Origin: Ardenticatenales bacterium
GTDB lineage: Bacteria > Chloroflexota > Anaerolineae > Promineifilales > UBA4811
Direction: 5' to 3'
DNA: 12,095 nt
Assembly: GCA_030667645.1 (NCBI GenBank)
Contig: DAOUVM010000029.1
Coordinates: forward strand, 1 to 12,095
The translations under genes and the position numbers were made by a program. The notes beneath the pieces were generated by a model, which was not told the origin of the DNA, did not search any database, and saw only the letters and a program-made list of their open reading frames with translations. Position 1 is the first letter of the stretch. Every line of letters begins with the position of its first letter. Positions 6,220 through 12,095 of this stretch are shown here, piece by piece.

Positions 6220-7995
6220 ATGAACGAACAGGTTGCGGAATCCGAGGGCGTCCAGTTGGATGCTGCAGTGGGCTCTGTTGAACAGGCCTGCCAGGCTTTG
6301 CGGGAAGCCTTTCCGGGAAAGGTCAGGCCGGATGAACGCGAGGGGTATGAGGGCGTGATCGTAGACGCGGACGCTTTGGTTAGCGCCGCGCTATTGTTGC
6401 GGGATGAACTGGGATTTCGGTATCTCTCCAGCGTCACGGGCGTAGATTATGCCAATGATGGGTTGCTTGAGTCTGTCTACCATGCTTATGGGGCAGAGAG
6501 TGGGGCACTGGTCTTCAAGGTGCAGGTGGACCGTGGCAATCCAGAGGTTCCCTCGTTGGTGTCCGTCTGGCCCTCGGCGAATTTCCAGGAACGCGAATCC
6601 TATGATATGTATGGCATCCGGTACGCCGGCCATCCCAATCTGCAGCGGATACTGACGTGGGAGGGGTTTGCCGGTCATCCGATGCGAAAGGATTGGCGGG
6701 AGCCCTACTATGAAGAAGACCACAAACCATTCAAGACTCGTCATCCGGATGGCGGCGTTTTCCGCGCCGAAGACCGGACTCCTTTTGGCAGGAATGTGCA
6801 ATACCCGCCGGGCTTTGATCCGGAAAAGTGGGAGGACACTGCCCAGAGTTCTGTATACGAAGGATTGATGCGGGAGGTCAAAGAAGGGGGTCTCCAGACT
6901 GAGTGCATAACCATCAATGTGGGACCTCAGCATCCCAGCACACACGGCGTGTTGCGCGTGGTAGTTGTTCTGGACGGCGAGGAGGTCGTTGACCTGATGC
7001 CTGTTCTTGGCTACCTGCACCGCAACCACGAAAAGATAGGTGAGCGGTGCACCTTCCCGCAGATTATTCCGTACACAGATCGACTGGATTATGTCTGCTC
7101 GATGTCCAACGGACTGGGCTATGTGCTGGCAGTGGAAAAGCTGGTCGGAGTCCAGCCGCCAGAGCGGGCCGAGTATATCCGGGTCATCATGGCCGAGTTG
7201 ACTCGAATTGTGAACCATCTGATGGCTATCGGTTTTCTGTGGAACGACGTGGGCGCCTATTTCACGCCGGTCATTTATGCTTTCAATGAACGGGAACTCA
7301 TCCTGGATCTCTTTGAGATGGTTTCCGGCTCGCGCATGATGTGCAACTATATGCGGGTTGGCGGGGTGTTTGAAGACTTGCCCACCGGCTGGATGGAAAA
7401 GGCGCAGGCGCTGGTCTTTGACAGGCTACCTCGTTTTGTGGATGAGTTTCATCGGCTGCTGACAGAGAACGAAATCTGGCGCTCCCGGTCGATGGGGGTT
7501 GGTATTTTGCCGGCCGAACAGGCAGTGGCGATGGGCGCCACCGGGCCACTGCTGCGCGCTTCTGGCGTGCCCTATGACATCCGCCGCGTGGAACCGTATT
7601 CCATCTATGATCGTTTCGATTTCGACGTTGTGGTGCGCCACAACGCGGACGTGTATGATCGTTTCCTGGTTCGAATGGAGGAGATGCGGCAGAGTCTGAG
7701 GATCTTGAGGCAGGCGATGAGCCAAATCCCGGCTGGCCCGGTTCAGACTGGCAAGAAGAACTGGACCATCAAGGCCCCGGCTGGAGAGGTCTACCATCGG
7801 ATCGAAGCGCCAAAAGGTGAACTGGGATTCTACTTGGTCAGCGATGGGGGATCGAATCCATGGCGTTACCATGTTCGTTCAACCAGCATGATTAATCTCA
7901 CTCCGCTCGCTGAGATGTGCCGGGGGCACAAGGTTGCGGATGTGGTGGTCATCCTGGGCAGCATTGATATTACTCTGGGAGAGGTGGATCGCTGA
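6220..7995 (+). CDS. nuoCD: NuoC-NuoD fusion of complex I
   Basis: One 591-residue polypeptide joining two peripheral-arm subunits of complex I. Residues 1-200 are NuoC (30-kDa type), with the signature 'YDMYGIRYAGHPNLQRIL' and 'GHPMRKDW'. From about 225 the NuoD (49-kDa) domain begins, with 'GPQHPSTHG' (H238, H242) and Y291 in 'RLDYV', matching the quinone-site His/Tyr known from the Thermus subunit. The chain ends in the canonical 'IGSIDITLGEVDR'. The [NiFe]-binding CxxC pairs of hydrogenase large subunits are absent at both ends, so this is an electron-transfer scaffold, not a hydrogenase. The linker at about 200-225 shows no stop or frame change, so this is a true fusion and not two abutting genes. 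AGGAG at 6204-6208 supports ATG 6220. Its stop overlaps the nuoI start (TGATG). Confidence 0.95.
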   Translation: MNEQVAESEGVQLDAAVGSVEQACQALREAFPGKVRPDEREGYEGVIVDADALVSAALLLRDELGFRYLSSVTGVDYANDGLLESVYHAYGAESGALVFKVQVDRGNPEVPSLVSVWPSANFQERESYDMYGIRYAGHPNLQRILTWEGFAGHPMRKDWREPYYEEDHKPFKTRHPDGGVFRAEDRTPFGRNVQYPPGFDPEKWEDTAQSSVYEGLMREVKEGGLQTECITINVGPQHPSTHGVLRVVVVLDGEEVVDLMPVLGYLHRNHEKIGERCTFPQIIPYTDRLDYVCSMSNGLGYVLAVEKLVGVQPPERAEYIRVIMAELTRIVNHLMAIGFLWNDVGAYFTPVIYAFNERELILDLFEMVSGSRMMCNYMRVGGVFEDLPTGWMEKAQALVFDRLPRFVDEFHRLLTENEIWRSRSMGVGILPAEQAVAMGATGPLLRASGVPYDIRRVEPYSIYDRFDFDVVVRHNADVYDRFLVRMEEMRQSLRILRQAMSQIPAGPVQTGKKNWTIKAPAGEVYHRIEAPKGELGFYLVSDGGSNPWRYHVRSTSMINLTPLAEMCRGHKVADVVVILGSIDITLGEVDR

Positions 7996-8609
7996 TGTAC
8001 GGACTGGGAATTCTCAAAGGCTTGAGCGTTACGATGAAGCATTTCGTCAACACTTATGTGGATGACATCAAATGGGGGTTCGGCAAGCGGTATACGCCTG
8101 GGGTGCTCCCGGCAAGGCAGAGTGCCGAGGCGCGTGGTGTGTTCACCGTACAGTACCCCGAGGAGGTGCTACCTCCCCAGGAGCGGTTTCGCTTTGTCCC
8201 TTTCCTGGTGTATGAAGGGACGGACGAAGAGCGGCAATATCGTTGCACGGCGTGCGGCATCTGTGCCAAGGCGTGTCCGCCCCAGTGCATCTGGATTGTG
8301 CGGGCCAAGGACCCCGAAACAGGCAAGCCGCTCAGACGGCCAGCCGAGTTCTATGTTGACATCGACATCTGCATGAACTGCGGTTCTTGCGCCGAATACT
8401 GCCCGTTCGACGCCCTCAAGATGGATCATGATTTTGAGCTGGCGGACCATGATCGCGCGAAGCACATTTATGACCTGCAGCAGCTGGGCCAACCGGTAGA
8501 GTATTATGCCAAGATCCGCCCTACCTACTATGCGGCCGAGCAAGAGGCCAAGGCTGCCAAGGCGGACCGGGCCGCCAAGGCCAAGGCTGCACGACGGGAA
8601 AAGAAGTAG
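7995..8609 (+). CDS. nuoI: NuoI-like 2x[4Fe-4S] subunit of complex I
   Basis: A 204-residue ferredoxin-like subunit that relays electrons through clusters N6a and N6b to N2 in NuoB. Two full CxxCxxCxxxCP motifs are present: C84-C87-C90-C94 and C126-C129-C132-C136. An extra Cys98 follows the first. The usual N-terminal 'VTxKHF...VQYPEE' elements are present, but about 35 residues separate them where the Thermus subunit has about 10, so there is an insertion (about 20-48, 'VDDIKWGFGKRYTPG'). 'HDFELADHD' after the second motif fits NuoI. The last 25 residues are an Ala/Lys-rich tail. ATG 7995 overlaps the nuoCD stop, implying translational coupling. No nuoH precedes it, unlike most complex I operons. 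Confidence 0.92.
   Translation: MYGLGILKGLSVTMKHFVNTYVDDIKWGFGKRYTPGVLPARQSAEARGVFTVQYPEEVLPPQERFRFVPFLVYEGTDEERQYRCTACGICAKACPPQCIWIVRAKDPETGKPLRRPAEFYVDIDICMNCGSCAEYCPFDALKMDHDFELADHDRAKHIYDLQQLGQPVEYYAKIRPTYYAAEQEAKAAKADRAAKAKAARREKK
8546..8590 (+). repeat. Imperfect tandem repeat in the nuoI 3' end
   Basis: GGCCAAGGCTGC occurs at 8546-8557 and again at 8579-8590, 33 bases (11 codons) apart and in the same frame. A similar GCCAAGG unit occurs between them. It encodes the AKAAKA-type tail. The repeat suggests growth of the tail by small duplications. Confidence 0.55.
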
Positions 8610-8715
8610 CAGCCCGTCGCAAAACCCCCTGTTCCAGGCGGTTGCTCTGCATCGTTTCCTTTAACAGTACATTTGCGAGCGCGGTGGGGCTGACACAAGA
8701 GATCGAGCGAGATAT

Positions 8716-9798
8716 ATGGCGCCGATAATAGCACTTCAGTTCCACCCCACCGGCCGACGGTACCATTTTGACGCCCAGGGAATCGCCGACCTGCAGCCAG
8801 GTGATCGGGTGGTGGTCAAGACCACCCGAGGAAGGCAGTTGGGAATAGTGGCGGGCTATGTTCCCAAGGAAAAGCTGGATGGGCGAGCCTCCAAGCCCAT
8901 CGAGCGGCGCGCGACACCACGTGACCTGGTTCTGCAGCGCCAATGGCAAGCCAAAGCACTTGGCGCCCTCATTTCCTGCCGGGAGCTGGCCGAAAAGCTG
9001 GGAATCAAGGGCGCAAAGTTCGTCAAGGCAGAGTACAGTTTTGATGGCTCGCAGGTGACGATTCTCTATTCGACCGAAAAAAAGCGGACTGACCTGAATA
9101 TCCTCGGGCGCGAGTTGAGGAGGGCGCTGCGCACTCAGGTGGAGCTATACCAGATCGGGCCGCGCGACTTTGCTAAGGTGCTGGACGGGCTGGGAACCTG
9201 TGGAGAGCAGCGCTGCTGTACGCGCTTTCTCACCAGGTTCAGCTCTGTCTCCATTCGTATGGCCAAGCTCCAGAACATCTCCCTCACTCCTTCCGAGATC
9301 ACTGGCGCCTGCGGCCGGCTCCGCTGCTGCCTGGCGTACGAGAATGACCAGTATGCAGAGGCGGCCAAGGGGCTTCCCAAACGGGGCAAAGAGGTCGTTA
9401 CCCCCTATGGCTCCGGGCGCGTGATAGAGGTGCGAACTCTGGCCGGGAGCATCATAGTGGACGTGGGGGGTGTTCGCCACGAGGTTCAGAAAGAGGATAT
9501 CGGTAAAGAAGAGTTCACGAATCCGCCGGCCGAGGAAAAAAAGGCGTGGCCGGATTGGCTTTCGGATGAGCCCGTCTCCGAGAGTCCGCCTCCTCAGTCG
9601 GACGAGGAGAAAACGAAACGGTCGCGCTCGCGTCGGAGGCCAAGGCGGCGTCCACAGAGAACAGCCGAGGGCGGGACCGCACAACGGCCTGCAGCAAAGT
9701 CAAAGCCAGGCGGAACCTCAACGGGGCGGAAGAGATCCTCTCGGCGCCGATCCAAACGAGGCGGCGCTCAGGGCCAGCAGGATGGCTCGCCGGGTTGA
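8716..9798 (+). CDS. ricT: RicT/YaaT-like PSP1-domain protein
   Basis: A 360-residue cytoplasmic protein of the PSP1 C-terminal domain family. In Bacillus subtilis the homologue RicT (YaaT) acts in the Ric complex, which binds iron-sulfur clusters and assists RNase Y in mRNA processing. Two matching cysteine motifs are visible: C162-C167-C168 in 'GTCGEQRCCTRFL' and C199-C204-C205 in 'GACGRLRCCLAYE', with 'MAKLQNISLTP' between, a hallmark of the family. Residues 280-360 form a disordered, acidic then strongly Arg/Lys-rich tail not needed for the fold, which makes this protein longer than the Bacillus one (about 275). ATG 8716 is the only start codon after the upstream stop at 8662; the ribosome binding site is weak. 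It lies 106 bases after nuoI in the same orientation. RicA and RicF partners are not in the window. Confidence 0.9.
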   Translation: MAPIIALQFHPTGRRYHFDAQGIADLQPGDRVVVKTTRGRQLGIVAGYVPKEKLDGRASKPIERRATPRDLVLQRQWQAKALGALISCRELAEKLGIKGAKFVKAEYSFDGSQVTILYSTEKKRTDLNILGRELRRALRTQVELYQIGPRDFAKVLDGLGTCGEQRCCTRFLTRFSSVSIRMAKLQNISLTPSEITGACGRLRCCLAYENDQYAEAAKGLPKRGKEVVTPYGSGRVIEVRTLAGSIIVDVGGVRHEVQKEDIGKEEFTNPPAEEKKAWPDWLSDEPVSESPPPQSDEEKTKRSRSRRRPRRRPQRTAEGGTAQRPAAKSKPGGTSTGRKRSSRRRSKRGGAQGQQDGSPG

Positions 9799-9926
9799 AT
9801 CTATGTTGCCCAGGGTTCTGATGGTCGTGGTACATGCGGACGACCCCGAGTTTCCCATGCGCCAGCTCGCCGGCCCGATGAGGGGAAGGAGACCCGCTTC
9901 GATAGAGCGCTACGGTAAATCAACCG

Positions 9927-10763
9927 ATGAGCAGCGGAGACGACAGACTGGTTGGCAAGACGCCCTATGAGTGTGAATCCCTGTCGCTTGCATCCCCTCC
10001 ACAGCGAGTTGTTTCACTAGTTCCCAGCATCACCGAGTCGCTCTTTGATCTCGGCCTCGGAGAGTTGGTCGTGGGAGTGACCGACTATTGCATCCATCCC
10101 GATGACGCGCTGACAGCCGTGCCCAGAATCGGTGGCCCCAAGACCCCAGACATAGGACGGATCCTTGCCCTGAAACCTGATCTGGTGATCGCCAACCAGG
10201 AGGAGAACCGCAAGGTGGATGCAGAGGCGCTGCAGGCGGCCGGGCTTCAGGTCTGGATCACTTTTCCCCGCACTGTTGCCCAGTCGCTGGAGATGCTGTG
10301 GGATCTGGTTGCTCTCTTTCACTCATTGGAGCAGGCGGCCGGTCTGATGACGATTGAGCGGGCGCTGGATTGGGCGGAGAGGGCAGCGACGCAACGAGAG
10401 CCGGTGCGAGTCTTCTGTCCTATCTGGCGCGATCCATGGATGACGATCGGAGCGGAGACATATGCTCATGATTTGTTGAGGGTGTGTGGCGGGCAGAATG
10501 TCTTTGCCGATTGGCAGGGAGACTCTCGCTATCCAACCATCACACTGGGGGACGTGGTCGATCGTTGCCCGGAGATCATCCTATTGCCGAACGAGCCGTT
10601 TCGTTTCGGAGAGGGACACCGGGATGAGCTGGCATCTTTTCCTGGCATGCCGGCTCGAATCATCCTGGTCGATGGCACGCTGCTAACCTGGTTCGGCACC
10701 CGCCTGGGCAAGGCGCTGCAGCTCTTGCCTGAGTTGATGATACGAGACCGGTCTTTCCATTGA
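9927..10763 (+). CDS. BtuF-like helical-backbone metal/corrinoid-binding protein, no signal peptide
   Basis: A 278-residue protein of the helical-backbone metal receptor fold (two lobes joined by a long helix), the family of cobalamin, haem and siderophore binding proteins of ABC importers. The start of the fold is clear: 'QRVVSLVPSITESLFDLGLGELVVGVTDYCIHP', then 'VPRIGGPKTPDIGRILALKPDLVIA', a typical BtuF-like pattern. The second lobe includes 'RVFCPIWRDPWMTIGAETYAHDLLRVCGGQNVF'. No signal peptide or lipobox precedes the fold; the 26 residues before it are polar. An in-frame TAG at 9903 excludes a longer start, so a signal sequence is not merely missed. The protein should be cytoplasmic unless a frameshift hides its leader. 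No permease (BtuC) or ATPase (BtuD) gene is nearby. The ligand is inferred only from family resemblance. Confidence 0.85.
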   Translation: MSSGDDRLVGKTPYECESLSLASPPQRVVSLVPSITESLFDLGLGELVVGVTDYCIHPDDALTAVPRIGGPKTPDIGRILALKPDLVIANQEENRKVDAEALQAAGLQVWITFPRTVAQSLEMLWDLVALFHSLEQAAGLMTIERALDWAERAATQREPVRVFCPIWRDPWMTIGAETYAHDLLRVCGGQNVFADWQGDSRYPTITLGDVVDRCPEIILLPNEPFRFGEGHRDELASFPGMPARIILVDGTLLTWFGTRLGKALQLLPELMIRDRSFH

Positions 10764-10764
10764 T

Positions 10765-11076
10765 GTGCACGTCTCTGAATCGCGGTTTGTGATTTCCCTG
10801 ATGGCCGTAGTGATCGCTGCCACTCTACTGATAGTCACCGTCGCGCTGGCTCTCTTGTTGCTGGCGGCCGCCGACCCTGGCGAGTTGGATGACTCATGGG
10901 GACGCGACGGGCCACTGAGCGCGGGTGGTGAAGCCGGACAGCCCCCCGGCCCGGATGATGAGCGTCAGGGGGTGGCTACGGCCGGGTTGATTCCTAATCA
11001 CAGCGCCTCCCGGGCTATCGGATGCAGAGAGGAAGGTAGACAGCAAGTGGTCTCAGGGAAAAGTCCTGAGTCGTGA
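10765..11076 (+). CDS. Possible small single-pass membrane protein
   Basis: A 103-codon frame starting with GTG one base after the stop of the BtuF-like gene. Residues 8-37 are strongly hydrophobic ('VISLMAVVIAATLLIVTVAL'), with mostly G/C third codon positions, consistent with a real transmembrane helix. The rest is polar, rich in Gly, Pro and Asp, and looks disordered. ATG 10801 is an alternative start inside the hydrophobic stretch. No clear ribosome binding site is seen, so translation would rely on coupling. Its last 62 bases overlap the 3' end of the opposing peptidase gene. I recognise no family; it may not be a gene. Confidence 0.33.
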   Translation: MHVSESRFVISLMAVVIAATLLIVTVALALLLLAAADPGELDDSWGRDGPLSAGGEAGQPPGPDDERQGVATAGLIPNHSASRAIGCREEGRQQVVSGKSPES

Positions 11077-12095
11077 CCTGCCCCCTGGACACTCTGACGC
11101 TGACCGACTGCGAAACATAGCCACTGGCCTGTACCGTTAGGGTGTAGGTGCCGGAGGGAAGCGTGGAAGTATAGTGGCCGGTGGTGTCTGTGGTGACAGA
11201 GCGGGTATCCGTGGTCGTGTAGCCAATGGAGATCGGCGCATTGGCGATGGGGGCACCCCAGCCGGCTGACGTGACACGTCCCTCCAGGTAGCCGATTCCG
11301 TCAGGAATCAGGCAGTCGCTCGCGTGGACAAGAGTGCCCAGGGAGGCCTTGACGAACTGGACAAAATAGTCCGGGTTCAGGGTGGAGAGCCGGTCGCCGG
11401 TAGTGTGATAGTGGGGAGTAAAGTCATCCTTGTCCTCGATTGCCAGGATGGCGGTGTAGCCTCTGTCCCAGAATGCCGCGTTGTCGCTGTAACTGCTCAC
11501 AGGGTCGTCGATCAGCACCTCAGGAATGATCTGAAGGCTGTACGCATCCACTATGTCGGCAAACAGGTTGGCCATCGCCACCGAATCGGGAAGCCAACTC
11601 CGGGCGTGGATGTCCACGAAAGGTGCATCGTCGGAATTGTAGGCGATCATGTCCATGTTGAGCACACCCAAGATGCTGAGATGCTCTTCACTGGCCCGGG
11701 ATGCCCAGGCGTTGCTGCCCAGCAGTCCTTGCTCCTCGCCGGTCCAGAGCGCGAACTTGAGCGTACAGCCGAAATCGAATTGGCTTAGAATGTCGGACGC
11801 CACGAGCACCGCCGCTGATCCACTGCCGTTGTCATCCGCGCCGGGGGCGATCTCTCCCGCGGGCATGTCATCCAGGTGGGCGCAGATGACAAAGATCTTG
11901 TCCGGGTCAACCAGACCGGGCTTGGTGGCTATGACGTTGGGGGGGAGACTGGCGTTCCAGGAATGGTATTCCACGTGGAGGCCGAGAGCTTTCAGGTGCT
12001 CGCCAACGAACTCGGTCGCCTTTTCGGCCGGTTCCCCACTGTAGGTGTGCCGGGTCGTGATGGTATATGGCACTCCCCCGATCATCGCTGGCGCC
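11015..12095 (-). CDS. Secreted M28-family zinc peptidase, 5' end outside window
   Basis: An M28 (aminopeptidase Y/S type) di-zinc exopeptidase. The reading frame stays open to the window edge beyond the first in-window Met, and no signal peptide is seen, so the N-terminus is missing. Counting from that Met (12085), the metal and catalytic motifs are complete: H70 and D72 in 'ICAHLDD', D84/D85 in 'APGADDNGSG', E117-E118 in 'WTGEEQG', D144 in 'LNMDMIAYN' and H226 in 'HYHTTGD'. Residues about 265-345 form a carboxypeptidase-regulatory-like beta-sandwich ('GHYTSTLPSGTYTLTVQASGY'). The chain ends in VYLPLCIR, resembling terminal tails I recall from exported Chloroflexota proteins. It should act outside the cell or on its surface, releasing amino acids from peptides. 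Substrate preference is not predictable. Confidence 0.9.
   Translation of the reverse strand, partial: APAMIGGVPYTITTRHTYSGEPAEKATEFVGEHLKALGLHVEYHSWNASLPPNVIATKPGLVDPDKIFVICAHLDDMPAGEIAPGADDNGSGSAAVLVASDILSQFDFGCTLKFALWTGEEQGLLGSNAWASRASEEHLSILGVLNMDMIAYNSDDAPFVDIHARSWLPDSVAMANLFADIVDAYSLQIIPEVLIDDPVSSYSDNAAFWDRGYTAILAIEDKDDFTPHYHTTGDRLSTLNPDYFVQFVKASLGTLVHASDCLIPDGIGYLEGRVTSAGWGAPIANAPISIGYTTTDTRSVTTDTTGHYTSTLPSGTYTLTVQASGYVSQSVSVRVSRGQVTTQDFSLRPLAVYLPLCIR

Noticed and set aside
6220..7995. Group 4 [NiFe] hydrogenase (HycE/HyfG-like) large subunit
   Set aside because: The CxxC metal-ligand pairs near the start and end of the large-subunit domain are absent; the C-terminus is the complex I type 'GSIDITLGEVDR'.
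8610..8715. Separate promoter for ricT (TTGCTC near 8642 with TAACAG or TACATT)
   Set aside because: Spacers of 14 or 20 bases and poor hexamers; read-through from the nuo genes is as likely.
9470..9970. 166-codon plus-strand frame overlapping the ricT end
   Set aside because: Arg-rich shadow of the ricT tail in another frame, with no ribosome binding site or domain.
10992..11015. Terminator after the peptidase gene (TGATT/AATCA stem)
   Set aside because: A 5-bp stem with a 3-base loop and no T-run on the minus strand.
1..12095. CRISPR arrays, tRNA/rRNA genes, insertion sequences, phage or defence genes
   Set aside because: I looked for regular repeat-spacer units, cloverleaf patterns, transposase motifs and defence domains on both strands and saw none.

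Overview
The window looks like a stretch of bacterial chromosome, most likely from Chloroflexota (Anaerolineae-like). This placement is inferred from three things: a sensor kinase with a seven-helix membrane input region, a RicT-type PSP1 protein downstream of complex I genes, and a secreted M28 peptidase ending in a hydrophobic '-VYLPLCIR' tail of a kind I recall from Chloroflexota exported proteins. Base composition is moderately GC-rich. I see no rRNA, tRNA, CRISPR array, transposase or phage gene.

Layout. Positions 1-490 hold no convincing gene, but they contain a promoter-like element whose -10 lies inside a perfect 16-bp palindrome, followed by several potential hairpins. An orphan membrane histidine kinase (491-2218, +) follows. 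After a convergent gap, two minus-strand genes form a likely operon: an exported or anchored TPR protein (5163-3709) and a BaiN/HI0933-type flavoprotein (3681-2422). A 400-bp divergent region carries promoter candidates for both sides. Then comes a plus-strand run: nuoB (5564), a nuoC-nuoD fusion (6220), nuoI (7995), ricT (8716), a BtuF-like metal/corrinoid-binding protein without a signal peptide (9927), and a possible small one-helix membrane protein (10765). The window closes with a minus-strand secreted M28 zinc peptidase, cut off at its 5' end by the window edge.

How the genes work together. NuoB, NuoC-D and NuoI are the subunits of respiratory complex I that carry electrons to quinone: cluster N2, the quinone-site scaffold, and clusters N6a/N6b. 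Stop/start overlap and short gaps imply co-translation. The set is incomplete here: nuoA is absent upstream, and no nuoH, nuoJ-N or nuoEFG gene follows. The membrane arm and NADH module must be encoded elsewhere if a full complex is made. The large-subunit domain lacks the CxxC pairs of [NiFe] hydrogenases, so a group 4 hydrogenase is disfavoured.

Most genes here belong to known families. No clearly new system is evident. The points most worth a second look are the palindromic promoter and structured leader of the kinase, the split nuoB-CD-I cluster with an extended NuoI N-terminus, the cytoplasmic BtuF-like protein paired with a tiny membrane ORF, and the peptidase C-terminal tail.
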